Positions 1 through 9,248 of a stretch of 64,000 nucleotides of DNA are shown one piece after another. Positions within the stretch are counted from its first letter, which is position 1. The number at the start of each line of letters is the position of its first letter. The translations under genes were made by a program, and so were the position numbers. Location of the stretch: contig CALULH010000001.1 of the NCBI GenBank assembly GCA_944321435.1, positions 186,001-250,000 of the forward strand. The letters are read 5' to 3'. Below the pieces are notes generated by a model. It saw only the letters and a list, made by a program, of their open reading frames with translations, made no database searches and had not been told where the DNA came from. Origin of the DNA: an uncultured Coriobacteriaceae bacterium (GTDB taxonomy: Bacteria > Actinomycetota > Coriobacteriia > Coriobacteriales > Coriobacteriaceae).

Positions 1-273
1 TACTGGATCGGCTTCATCCTGCCGTTCCTGGTGTTCTCCGCCATCTCGGGCGTGTTCACCGTTTTCGCCGCCATCTGCCTGATCCCGTTGGTCGCGGGCA
101 TCGCCATGGTGGTTACGAGCGATGTTGCGCACCGCAGCGCCCTGTGGTGGAAGCGCGGCGCCATGCAGGTGCTCAACGGCGTGGCAAACGGCCTGTTCTT
201 CGCGTTGATCGCCGTGTGGTTCACCAGCTGCTCGCAGCGCATGCTCATGGCCCCTTACTATTACTACTGGTAG
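1..273 (+). CDS. C-terminal part of a membrane protein (5' end outside window)
   Basis: The reading frame is open from base 1 to a TAG at 271-273, so the gene begins upstream of the window; a GTG at 31 is only an internal codon. The visible 90 residues hold at least two or three hydrophobic segments separated by a short basic stretch (HRSALWWKRG) and end in a run of four tyrosines and a tryptophan. This looks like an integral membrane protein. No family motif is recognisable in this fragment, and no function is offered. Confidence 0.6.
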   Translation, partial: YWIGFILPFLVFSAISGVFTVFAAICLIPLVAGIAMVVTSDVAHRSALWWKRGAMQVLNGVANGLFFALIAVWFTSCSQRMLMAPYYYYW

Positions 274-423
274 CCCGCCCGCGGCGCTGGCAGGGCGCCT
301 GTGGCAATTTGCCGCACCGCGTTTTCGCAGGGGGCATTTTGGGCATACTGTTGCACGTTTCAGCGTTGATACAGGTTTTTGCAGCGGGCCGCGCCGGCCC
401 GCTTTGAGGAGGAGAGCGAAGCC

Positions 424-1578
424 GTGGCGGACAAGCGTGACTATTACGAGGTCCTGGGCGTCGACCGCAACGCCGACCAGCGCACCATCAAGCGTGCGTT
501 TCTGAAGAAGGCCCGCGAGGTCCATCCGGACGTCAACAAGGCGCCCGATGCGGAGGAGCGGTTCAAGGAGGTCAACGAGGCCTACTCCGTTCTTTCCGAC
601 GAGCAGAAGCGCGCGAACTACGACCGTTACGGCGACCCCGACGGCCCCGCGGGCTTCGGCGGTGGATCGGGCTACGTTGACATCAGCGACATCTTCGGCG
701 GCATGGGGATGGACGACATCTTCTCCTCGTTCTTCGGCGGGGGCGCCGGAACCCGCGGCGGGCGCGAGCGCCGGCGCGCGGGCCGCGACATGGCCATCCG
801 CCTTTCCGTCACGCTGCAGGAGGCCGCGCTGGGGTGCACCAAGACCATCAGCTACGACCGCCTGGCCCCCTGCGAGGATTGCGGCGGCAAGGGCTACGGG
901 CAGGGCGCGGCGGAGAAGGCCTGCCCCACCTGCCGGGGCACCGGCTTCGTCACCACCGTGCAGCGCTCCATCTTCGGCCAGGTTCAGTCATCCGCTCCCT
1001 GCCCGGACTGCCATGGCGAGGGCACGGTCATCGACCATCCCTGCGAGATGTGCGACGGGCAGGGCCGCACGCCCACGCACGAGCGCATCGACATCCAGGT
1101 GCCCGCGGGCGTGGCCACCGGCCGCCAGCTGCGCGTGAGCGGCTACGGCGAGGCCGGGTACCGCGGCGCGCCGTCCGGCGACCTCATCGTAACCATAGAG
1201 GTGCGCGACGACGAGCGCTTCCAGCGCCGCGGCGATGATCTGGCCTGCACGGTCGACGTCTCGATGACGCAGGCGGCGCTCGGCTGCACGGTCGACATCG
1301 AGGGCGTCATGCCCGACGAGTCGGTATCGGTCCAAGTGCCCGCGGGCACGCAGCCGGGGGCGACGGTGCGCGTTGCCGGCAAGGGCATGCCCCGGATCGG
1401 CGGGGGCGGTGCCCGCGGCGACCTTATCGCGCATATCGACGTCACGGTTCCGCGCAAGCTCAACGCCGAGCAGCGCGCCTGCCTCGAGCGCTTTGCCGAG
1501 CTCACGGGCGAGAAGGTCGAGAAGCGCCGCAACTTGGGCGATCGCCTGCGTGACGCCATCGACGACATCATGGAGTAG
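424..1578 (+). CDS. dnaJ: Chaperone DnaJ
   Basis: Hsp40 co-chaperone that stimulates DnaK ATPase and delivers unfolded proteins. The 384-residue product has the J domain at the N-terminus with the HPD motif (VHPDVN), a Gly/Phe-rich linker, four CxxCxGxG-type zinc motifs ([32 protein letters not shown]) and a C-terminal substrate-binding region. The start is the GTG at 424, preceded by a GAGGAGGAG Shine-Dalgarno; an earlier in-frame codon at 379 would add 15 non-homologous residues. It is followed after 6 bp by mtaB. No dnaK or grpE lies in the window and no CIRCE element is visible upstream, so this may be a second, stand-alone dnaJ. Confidence 0.95.
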   Translation: MADKRDYYEVLGVDRNADQRTIKRAFLKKAREVHPDVNKAPDAEERFKEVNEAYSVLSDEQKRANYDRYGDPDGPAGFGGGSGYVDISDIFGGMGMDDIFSSFFGGGAGTRGGRERRRAGRDMAIRLSVTLQEAALGCTKTISYDRLAPCEDCGGKGYGQGAAEKACPTCRGTGFVTTVQRSIFGQVQSSAPCPDCHGEGTVIDHPCEMCDGQGRTPTHERIDIQVPAGVATGRQLRVSGYGEAGYRGAPSGDLIVTIEVRDDERFQRRGDDLACTVDVSMTQAALGCTVDIEGVMPDESVSVQVPAGTQPGATVRVAGKGMPRIGGGGARGDLIAHIDVTVPRKLNAEQRACLERFAELTGEKVEKRRNLGDRLRDAIDDIME

Positions 1579-1584
1579 TCCCGG

Positions 1585-2910
<1,326 letters not shown>

Positions 2911-2925
2911 GGCCGAAGGGAGCCT

Positions 2926-3909
2926 ATGGAGCCGACGAAGGTCAGCCTGACGGTACCGGATGACGTGGACATGGGCCGCGTCACGGGCGCGGAGGACCGC
3001 GTGCTGCGCGCCGTTGAGCGCGAGGTCTCCGCGCGCGTCTCCGTGCGGGGAAACCGCATCTCCCTTGCCGGGGAGCCCGGGGAGGTCGAGCAGCTCACCC
3101 GGCTGTTCTCGCACCTCATCCAAGTTGCCTCGGACGGCGAGGTGCCCACGCCCGAGGACGCCCTGCGCGCGCTCGAGACCATCCGCGGCGACGTTTACCG
3201 CATGAGCTCTCTGCGCGACGACGTGCTGCTCACGTACCGCGGCCGCGCCATTCGCCCCAAGACGCCCGGGCAGAAGCGCTACGTTGAGGCCATTCGCCAG
3301 AACACCGTGACCGTATGCCTGGGTCCCGCGGGCACCGGCAAGACCTATCTCGCCATGGCCGTCGCCGTGGCGGCCCTCACACGGCACGAGGTGAGCCGCA
3401 TCGTGCTCACCCGCCCCGTGGTCGAGGCCGGCGAGAACCTGGGCTTCCTGCCGGGCACATTGGAGGAGAAGATAGACCCTTATGTGCGCCCGCTCTACGA
3501 CGCGCTCTTCGACATGATGGATGCCGAGCGCGCGGGCGCTCTCATCGAGCAGGGCGTGATTGAGATAGCGCCGCTCGCCTACATGCGCGGACGCACCCTG
3601 AACGACGCCTACGTCATCCTCGACGAGGCGCAGAACACCACGCCCGAGCAGATGAAGATGTTCCTCACCCGCTTGGGCTTCAACTCAAAGTTCATCATCA
3701 CCGGCGACGCCACCCAGCGCGACCTGGTGGGCAAGCGCTCATCGCTCGCCACGCTGCGCGATATCCTCGACGGGGTGGACGACATCTGCTTTGCGGACCT
3801 GGACCGCAAGGACGTGGTGCGCCATGCGCTCGTAGGGCGCATCGTCGCCGCTTACGACGCCTACGAGAAGGAGCAGGAGGCAGCGCATGGCCGTTACGCT
3901 CAGCAATGA
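2926..3909 (+). CDS. phoH: PhoH family P-loop ATPase/RNA helicase-like protein
   Basis: Cytosolic P-loop NTPase of the PhoH/YbeZ family. It has 327 residues with Walker A GPAGTGKT (G133-T140) and Walker B DEAQNTT; the first 110 residues resemble a KH-like N-terminal region. PhoH family members are commonly encoded beside ybeY, and here the 3' end overlaps ybeY by 23 bp, supporting translational coupling and a shared role in rRNA maturation or RNA quality control (inferred from context). Start ATG at 2926 follows a GAAGGGAG Shine-Dalgarno. The exact biochemical role of PhoH proteins is not settled. Confidence 0.93.
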   Translation: MEPTKVSLTVPDDVDMGRVTGAEDRVLRAVEREVSARVSVRGNRISLAGEPGEVEQLTRLFSHLIQVASDGEVPTPEDALRALETIRGDVYRMSSLRDDVLLTYRGRAIRPKTPGQKRYVEAIRQNTVTVCLGPAGTGKTYLAMAVAVAALTRHEVSRIVLTRPVVEAGENLGFLPGTLEEKIDPYVRPLYDALFDMMDAERAGALIEQGVIEIAPLAYMRGRTLNDAYVILDEAQNTTPEQMKMFLTRLGFNSKFIITGDATQRDLVGKRSSLATLRDILDGVDDICFADLDRKDVVRHALVGRIVAAYDAYEKEQEAAHGRYAQQ

Positions 3910-4381
3910 CGGGAACCTCGACCAGATTCTTACCGATGCGGAGATCCGCGACCTTATCGAGGGGGTGCTGGCCGCCGAGGGCGTGACGCGCCCGTGCGAG
4001 GTGTCCGTCTCGGTTGTCGACCGGCACGAGATCCACGAGCTCAACCGCGCATGGCGCGGAATCGACAAACCCACCGACGTGCTCTCCTTCGAATGCGACT
4101 CTGCTTTCGACGATTCCATCCCCGAGGGCGAGCTTATCGAGCTGGGCGACATCATCGTGGCGCCCGAGGTTATCGCCGCGCAAGCGCCCGGCTTCGGCAA
4201 CACCCCCGCCGACGAGCTCTCCCTCATGCTCGTGCACGGGACGCTTCACCTTTTGGGCTACGACCACATTGAAGAGGACGAGGCCGCCGTCATGGAGGCG
4301 CGCGAGGACGAGCTGCTGCGCCTGCTGCGGCCGCACGCGCAGGTTGCGGTGGGCCCCACTTCCAACCACGCCCACGACTAG
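3887..4381 (+). CDS. ybeY: Endoribonuclease YbeY
   Basis: Metal-dependent RNase acting in 16S rRNA 3'-end maturation and 70S quality control. The 164-residue protein carries the diagnostic zinc triad H-x3-H-x5-H in [11 protein letters not shown] (H117, H121, H127). The ATG at 3887 lies inside the 3' end of phoH, with GGAGGCAGCG just upstream acting as Shine-Dalgarno. The downstream neighbours dgkA and era give the widely conserved order phoH-ybeY-dgkA-era. Confidence 0.95.
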   Translation: MAVTLSNDGNLDQILTDAEIRDLIEGVLAAEGVTRPCEVSVSVVDRHEIHELNRAWRGIDKPTDVLSFECDSAFDDSIPEGELIELGDIIVAPEVIAAQAPGFGNTPADELSLMLVHGTLHLLGYDHIEEDEAAVMEAREDELLRLLRPHAQVAVGPTSNHAHD

Positions 4382-4442
4382 GCGCCGCGCGATCCGCCCG
4401 CCCCGTCCCCGCCATCTTGATTGCCGCCTTGAAGGAGACCCC

Positions 4443-4820
4443 ATGATTCCCGGATCCGAGAAAGATCATCCGACCTTCGTCCGCTCGTTCGGCTACGCGC
4501 TCGAGGGCTTCGTCACCGCGGTCAGAACCGAGCGCAACATCAAGGTGATGCTCGCGTTGGGCACCGCCGCCGTGGTTGCAGGTTTGGTGCTGCAGCTCGA
4601 CCTGCTGTCGTGGATCATCATCTTCATCTGCTGCGGCCTCGTGGTTTTCGCAGAGCTGTGCAACACGGCCATGGAGGCCATCGTCGACCTCGCAAGCCCC
4701 GACATCCACCCGCTCGCCAAGCGCGCCAAGGACATAGCCGCTGCCAGCGTCTTCACGCTGTCGGGCACCGCCGCAGTGGTGGGGCTGCTCGTCTTCGGTC
4801 GCGCGCTCGGCCTCATCTAG
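4443..4820 (+). CDS. dgkA: Diacylglycerol/undecaprenol kinase family membrane protein
   Basis: Small integral membrane lipid kinase, 125 residues with three hydrophobic segments. The family motif is clear: ELCNTAMEAIVDL followed by HPLAKRAKDIAAASV. In Gram-positive-type lineages this family phosphorylates undecaprenol for cell-wall synthesis; whether this one prefers undecaprenol or diacylglycerol cannot be read from sequence. Start ATG at 4443 is preceded by GAAGGAGA. It sits between ybeY and era, the usual location. Confidence 0.9.
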   Translation: MIPGSEKDHPTFVRSFGYALEGFVTAVRTERNIKVMLALGTAAVVAGLVLQLDLLSWIIIFICCGLVVFAELCNTAMEAIVDLASPDIHPLAKRAKDIAAASVFTLSGTAAVVGLLVFGRALGLI

Positions 4821-4970
4821 GCGTCTGACCGCCCCTGTCTGCCGCGCGCTGTTCTGTGTTTCTCGCCTAGGAGCGCGCAAAAGGGGCCCGACGTGGTAGG
4901 ATGCGCTTTTACGAGACGCTTTTTGATGGCCCGCCTTGCTGCGGGCGTCCCGCGCATGAAAGGATCAGCC

Positions 4971-5900
4971 ATGTCTGAGATCACCTCGCAGCCCGCCGAA
5001 AACGGCGCCGCGCCCTTCCGCAGCGGCTTCGTTGCCCTGGTGGGCCGTCCCAATGCGGGCAAGTCCACCTTGCTCAACGCCTGCGTGGGCGAGAAGGTCG
5101 CCATCACGAGCCCCGTTGCGCAGACCACGCGGCGGCGTTTGCGCGCCGTGGTGAACACGCCCGTAAGCCAGCTCGTCATCGTTGATACGCCGGGCCTGCA
5201 CAAGCCCAAGGACACCCTGGGCTCCGAGCTCAACCGCTCCGCGCTCAAGGAGCTGGCCGATGTCGACGTGGTGGCCATGCTGGTGGACGCCACCAAGCCC
5301 GTGGGCCGCGGCGACGAGTGGGTGGCCAACCACGTTGCGCAGTCCGACGCCAAGAAGGCCCTGGTGCTCACTAAAGCCGACATCGCCAAGCCCGACCAGG
5401 TGACGGCGCAGCTCGAAGCGGCGCAGGGCCTCTGCTCCTTTGACGACGTCATCGTGGTGAGCGCCACCGAGGGCTTCAACATCGACGCGTTCGAGCAGGT
5501 GGTGTCCGGCTATCTGCCGGAGGGTCCGCGCTGGTTCCCCGAGGACATGACCTCGGACGAGTCCGATGAGATGCTCGTCTCTGAGTTCATCCGCGAGAAG
5601 GTGCTGCTGCGCACGCGCCAGGAGGTCCCGCACGCGGTGGGCGTCATCTGCGACGTCATTGAGTTCGAGAAGCGGCATGTGCACATCGAGGCCACCATCT
5701 ACGTTGAGCGCGAGAGCCAAAAGGGCATCATCGTGGGCAAGAAGGGCGCCATGATCAAGAGTATCGGCATCGAGGCGCGCCGCGACTTGGAGCATCTGTT
5801 CATGCAGAAGGTGTACTTGGAGCTCAATGTTCAGGTGAAGCGCGATTGGCGCCGCGACCAGGAGGAGATCCGCCGTTTCGGCTACGACTCGGGTGAGTAG
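4971..5900 (+). CDS. era: GTPase Era
   Basis: Essential GTPase binding the 3' end of 16S rRNA during 30S maturation. The 309-residue product has G1 GRPNAGKST (G25-T33), G3 DTPG, a G4-like LTKAD, and a C-terminal KH domain (GKKGAMIKSIG...). The ATG at 4971 has AAAGGATC upstream; an in-frame ATG at 4893 would add 26 residues unlike Era and is rejected. recO starts 2 bp after its stop, so the two are cotranscribed. Confidence 0.96.
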   Translation: MSEITSQPAENGAAPFRSGFVALVGRPNAGKSTLLNACVGEKVAITSPVAQTTRRRLRAVVNTPVSQLVIVDTPGLHKPKDTLGSELNRSALKELADVDVVAMLVDATKPVGRGDEWVANHVAQSDAKKALVLTKADIAKPDQVTAQLEAAQGLCSFDDVIVVSATEGFNIDAFEQVVSGYLPEGPRWFPEDMTSDESDEMLVSEFIREKVLLRTRQEVPHAVGVICDVIEFEKRHVHIEATIYVERESQKGIIVGKKGAMIKSIGIEARRDLEHLFMQKVYLELNVQVKRDWRRDQEEIRRFGYDSGE

Positions 5901-5902
5901 GC

Positions 5903-6652
5903 ATGGCCGGGTCGCGGACGTATCGGACGCAGGTTATCGTCCTGGGCAAGACCAAGCTCAAGGAGAACGATCTGATCCTCACCCTGCTGGCTGAGAACGG
6001 CGGGCAGGTGCGCGCGGTGGCAAAGGGGGCGCGCAAGCCGGGCGGTCGCCTGGCGGCGCGCTGCGAGCTTTTCTCCACGGCCGATCTTCTGCTAGCGCAT
6101 GGCAGGACGCTCGATATTGTTTCCGAGGCGCGCTTGGTTGAGGCCCCGTTGGCACAGAACGCCTGCTTCGAGACGGTGAGCGCGGCGAGCGCGGTTGCCG
6201 AGGTGGCGCGCCTGTGCTCGTTCGAGGACGCGTCGGACCCGTATCTGTTTCCCATCACGCAGAAGGCCCTGGCATGCGTAGGGGCGTTGGATGACGGGGC
6301 TCGGCTCGACGTCATGGTGGCGTCCTACATCTTCAAAGTGCTCGCGCACATAGGGTATCGACCCGATCTATCCGCCTGCGTTGCCTGCGGGGATCCGGCG
6401 GTGAGCTGGTTTTCCGCTGCGGCCGGCGGGCTTCTCTGCGCGTCGTGCGCCTCGTCGGTGGCGGGGGCGGAGCAGCTGGGCGCCTCCGAGGTGGGTTGGC
6501 TCCGCGCGCTCATGGGGCTGCGCTTCGACGAGCTCATGGCGGCGGACATCGACGCGCCGACGGCGGCGTTCCTGCTGTCGCTCGCGCACAGCTGGGCGGC
6601 GACGCACCTGGACGCGCGCCTGAGGGCCCTTGAGTTCCTCTTGGGTGTGTGA
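5903..6652 (+). CDS. recO: DNA repair protein RecO
   Basis: Recombination mediator that helps load RecA on SSB-coated single-stranded DNA. It has 249 residues: an N-terminal OB-fold (RTQVIVLGKTKLKENDLIL), the conserved KGARKPGGR segment and a C-terminal CxxC...CxxC zinc site (CVACGD, CASCA). The 2-bp gap to era suggests translational coupling. The unit seems to end here: 351 bp without a gene follow. Confidence 0.93.
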   Translation: MAGSRTYRTQVIVLGKTKLKENDLILTLLAENGGQVRAVAKGARKPGGRLAARCELFSTADLLLAHGRTLDIVSEARLVEAPLAQNACFETVSAASAVAEVARLCSFEDASDPYLFPITQKALACVGALDDGARLDVMVASYIFKVLAHIGYRPDLSACVACGDPAVSWFSAAAGGLLCASCASSVAGAEQLGASEVGWLRALMGLRFDELMAADIDAPTAAFLLSLAHSWAATHLDARLRALEFLLGV

Positions 6653-7003
6653 TTGCCCGCAAACCTCCGACTTAAAGTGCACATGGTCATGGGCGGTTAC
6701 GTATGACACGTGTGACATAACGCTTCTGCCAGCGCCTTTATGGCGGACGGGTCCCTGTGTACCGCGGGGTCCGGGTGTCTTGTGCACTTTTATTGCAGGG
6801 TTTGCGTCGGGCCCTCCAGTGCGGTCCGCTGTGGGCGGCGCAACGCGTGCTGGCATGCCTCAATTAGAGCTTTGCAGCGGTGAAATATCCCCTGGTGCAA
6901 CGTATTGGTCTGAGACCTCGGGCCGCCGGCGCAGAGTGCACCGCGACGGGGTATAGAGTACCCTTGTCCGACCTGTTTCACCCGAGCGTTGCGAGGAGCC
7001 CCT
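6653..7003 (+). other. Gene-free 351-bp stretch after recO with an inverted-repeat pair
   Basis: No convincing coding frame. It contains a perfect 10-bp inverted repeat, AAAGTGCACA at 6674-6683 and TGTGCACTTT at 6781-6790, bracketing about 97 bp, and within it an 8-bp palindrome ACACGTGT near 6705. The end of the stretch should hold the promoter and Shine-Dalgarno (GCGAGGAG) of the gene at 7004. No known RNA family was recognised. Confidence 0.4.
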
Positions 7004-7459
7004 ATGACCTACCAGTACCGTAAGTGGCCCCTGATCCAGCTGATCTTCCTCTTTGCCATCTTCCTAGGGATCGCCATCATCTTCCCGGGCCTCTACACGG
7101 TCTGCTCCATGTTCTGGGTTCTGCTCATAGCGGACTTGTGCATTGCGCTGCCGCTGGGCTGCGTGCTTGCGCGCATGCTGGAGCCCTGGGCGCAGGCAAA
7201 TCCGCGCCGCGGGGAGCGCGCCGGCAAGGACCTGACCGACTACCTGCACCGCTGCCTCTACGAGCTCGCCGAGGGGCTCGTCATGTCGACCCTCATCATC
7301 GTCACCTTCGCCACGCTCCTCGCCGGCGGCGCGGGGGATGAGGTCCAAGTCTGGAATGTCGTCATCGCCGCGCTCATCCTCATCGGCGCGGCCGTGGCTT
7401 ACGTGCGCATGGTGCGCGCGCTTGTCCAAGACGCCGCCAACGACGACAGCGCCTTCTAG
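7004..7459 (+). CDS. Hypothetical four-helix membrane protein
   Basis: The 151-residue product has four probable transmembrane segments at about residues 10-30, 33-57, 93-110 and 118-140, with a charged loop (NPRRGERAGKDLTDYLHR) between the second and third and an acidic tail. The ATG at 7004 follows GCGAGGAG; a TTG at 6989 is in frame but lacks a Shine-Dalgarno. No family motif was recognised. It heads a patch of small membrane-protein genes between recO and rpsO that looks lineage-specific. Confidence 0.65.
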   Translation: MTYQYRKWPLIQLIFLFAIFLGIAIIFPGLYTVCSMFWVLLIADLCIALPLGCVLARMLEPWAQANPRRGERAGKDLTDYLHRCLYELAEGLVMSTLIIVTFATLLAGGAGDEVQVWNVVIAALILIGAAVAYVRMVRALVQDAANDDSAF

Positions 7460-7603
7460 CAGGCGCGGGGCGCGTCCGCCGGCTTGTCCAAAGGCTTTGA
7501 CATCGCCGCTGAATAGGGGGCGTGGCTGTAATTCGGCTCCGTTTACGGGTACCTTTCAGGTAATGCGGCCGGAGGGCGCGGCCGCCGTCTGAAAGGGGTC
7601 GTT

Positions 7604-7930
7604 ATGAACGGCACCGTATCCCTTCTCAAGCAATCCTGGGCGTCGCTGGGCAAGGACACGCGCTTCAAGGTCAAGCGCATGACGATTGTGAACGGCGTGG
7701 GGCTCACTGCCTTCATCGCCCTCAACATCGTCGCCGCGCTCATATTCCAGGACTATCCCCAGCTCCTCATCTTCCTTGCCATGGGCGGGGACCTCATTTT
7801 CGGAATAGCGGTGGTGGTCCTGTACTACTGGACCGTGGTGCAGGCGCATCGCGCCGTGAAGGCGGAGTACTTCGCCCGCGCCTTCCCCGGTGAGGGGGAC
7901 GCCGAGCGGAGCCATTGGACGCGCGGGTAG
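7604..7930 (+). CDS. Small hypothetical membrane protein, possibly the 5' half of an interrupted gene
   Basis: The 108 residues contain two hydrophobic segments (about 30-48 and 53-78) and a charged C-terminus. Start ATG at 7604 has GAAAGGGG upstream. The reading frame stops at a TAG (7928-7930) but continues open in the same frame to 8137, encoding two more hydrophobic segments. The gene may therefore be the first half of a four-helix protein broken by an amber codon, or a genuine short gene. No family recognised. Confidence 0.55.
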   Translation: MNGTVSLLKQSWASLGKDTRFKVKRMTIVNGVGLTAFIALNIVAALIFQDYPQLLIFLAMGGDLIFGIAVVVLYYWTVVQAHRAVKAEYFARAFPGEGDAERSHWTRG

Positions 7931-7939
7931 GGCGCGCTT

Positions 7940-8137
7940 TTGGCTGTTGCACTGCTCGGTCTGGGCGCGTTCATCCCCAACGTTCTCGGGCTCGTCCTGA
8001 GCCTGCTCACCGGCGAGCTCGATGCCTCGTCCATCGGCGGCATCATCTGGATCGTCATCCCCTGCGTCACCGTCCCCATCTGCTGCCGCCGCTACGTCCT
8101 CAGCACCTCCGACCCCGAGCTCCCCGCAGGGGAGTGA
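7940..8137 (+). CDS. Small hydrophobic frame continuing from the preceding gene
   Basis: Sixty-five codons from a TTG at 7940, in the same frame as the gene ending at 7930. It encodes two hydrophobic segments and a polar C-terminal tail (STSDPELPAGE). No Shine-Dalgarno stands before the TTG, which favours its being the 3' part of an interrupted four-helix membrane protein rather than an independent gene. Function unknown. Confidence 0.35.
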   Translation: MAVALLGLGAFIPNVLGLVLSLLTGELDASSIGGIIWIVIPCVTVPICCRRYVLSTSDPELPAGE

Positions 8138-8186
8138 GATGTCGGCGCGCCGGCATGCGGGGGAATTTGCAGAAGGGAGCGCATTC

Positions 8187-8609
8187 ATGAAGGCAGGCTG
8201 TTCGAACCGGAGGAGAAGCGCCGTTTTGGCCGTGTCCGCACTGTGCGCCGTGGCGGCGCTCGCCTATGCGGCCGCGTTCCACCTTGTCCTGCGCGCCGAA
8301 GTGGCCCGAACGTTCGATACGGCGCCCACGTTTGCCTACTACTCGCTCGCCCGCCCCGTGCTGTGGTTGTCGGCGGGCCTGTTCGCGGGCGCCGCGGCAA
8401 GCCCCTTGCGGTTTGATGGGCCGCGCCCGCGCGCAGTCGCCGTCGTGCTTCTCGCGCTCTTCGCGCTTGCCTGGGGGTGCGTCTTGCTCGGAGGGCTTGC
8501 GGGCATCGTTCCCGTCATCTGGGTGGAGGCCTGCCTGGGCCTCATCCCGCCCGCCGGCGCGCTCGCCGGGATGGCTGGGGCGGTTGCGCTATGTGGGGAT
8601 CGTTTGTAG
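8187..8609 (+). CDS. Hypothetical membrane protein
   Basis: The 140-residue product has a basic N-terminus, a first hydrophobic segment at about residues 10-30 and three more in the rest, rich in Ala, Leu, Gly and Val. The ATG at 8187 is preceded by AGAAGGGAG. An in-frame ATG at 8139, behind AGGGGAGTGAG just after the previous stop, is an alternative start adding 16 residues. No conserved motif seen. Last gene of the small membrane-protein patch before rpsO. Confidence 0.55.
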   Translation: MKAGCSNRRRSAVLAVSALCAVAALAYAAAFHLVLRAEVARTFDTAPTFAYYSLARPVLWLSAGLFAGAAASPLRFDGPRPRAVAVVLLALFALAWGCVLLGGLAGIVPVIWVEACLGLIPPAGALAGMAGAVALCGDRL

Positions 8610-8764
8610 AAGGCGCGGTAAAAGGGGGGTTGTCCGGGCCAAAACCGCAGATGGGGGACGTGGGTGTGGTATTATCGCTCCCGGTCCATACCCCGTACCT
8701 AGCCGCACGCGCACACCCGCGGCTGCCCGGTTCGGGGCGAATCTACGACAGAAAGGTGTTGGAA

Positions 8765-9043
8765 ATGACCATTTCCAAGGAGCGCAAGGCCGAGCTCGTC
8801 GCCGAGTTTGGCAACAACCCCCAGGACACGGGCAACCCCAAGGCTCAGGTCGCCATCATGACCGAGCGCATCCGCGAGCTCACCGAGCACATGAAGTCCC
8901 ATCCCAAGGACTTCCACACCCGCCGCGGTCTGCTCATGATCGTCGGTCGCCGTCGTCGCATGCTCTCTTACATCAAGAAGCGCGATATCATGGAGTACCG
9001 CGAGCTCATTGCCAAGCTGGGCATCCGCGACAACATCCAGTAG
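8765..9043 (+). CDS. rpsO: 30S ribosomal protein S15
   Basis: Primary 16S rRNA-binding protein of the small-subunit platform. Its 92 residues match S15 throughout, including DTGNPKAQVA, LTEHMKSHPKDFHTRRGL and RRRRMLSYIKKRD. Start ATG at 8765 behind GAAAGGTG. The order rpsO-pnp is conserved across bacteria and is seen here with a short hairpin and a 205-bp spacer between the genes. Confidence 0.97.
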   Translation: MTISKERKAELVAEFGNNPQDTGNPKAQVAIMTERIRELTEHMKSHPKDFHTRRGLLMIVGRRRRMLSYIKKRDIMEYRELIAKLGIRDNIQ

Positions 9044-9057
9044 TCGTTGGGGACTGG

Positions 9058-9080
9058 GGAGCGCCTGCGGGCGCTCCTTT
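9058..9080 (+). terminator. Hairpin after rpsO (weak terminator or attenuator)
   Basis: The stem GGAGCGC/GCGCTCC closes a short loop and is followed by only TTTCC. It probably gives partial termination or a processing site between rpsO and pnp rather than a full stop. Confidence 0.55.
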
Positions 9081-9248
9081 CCATGTTGGCGGCAAAGAGG
9101 TGCCGCGCGCCTTTGCCGTCGGTAAACGCACATGCCAGGCAAGAAGTGCCTGTTGTGGAGCCGCTCAAGAAGACGGGCGGCGCGCCGCGGGGATCGCGGC
9201 GAGTTGGAGCCCGCACGCAAAGGGGCGTGCGGAGATGAAAGAGGAAAG

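Noticed and set aside
379..423. Upstream start of dnaJ at 379
   Set aside because: The added residues are not J-domain sequence and the Shine-Dalgarno GAGGAGGAG lies inside them, correctly spaced for the GTG at 424.
7497..7534. TTGACA before the gene at 7604 as a promoter
   Set aside because: The only reasonable -10 (TGTAAT) lies about 23 bp away, outside the accepted spacing.
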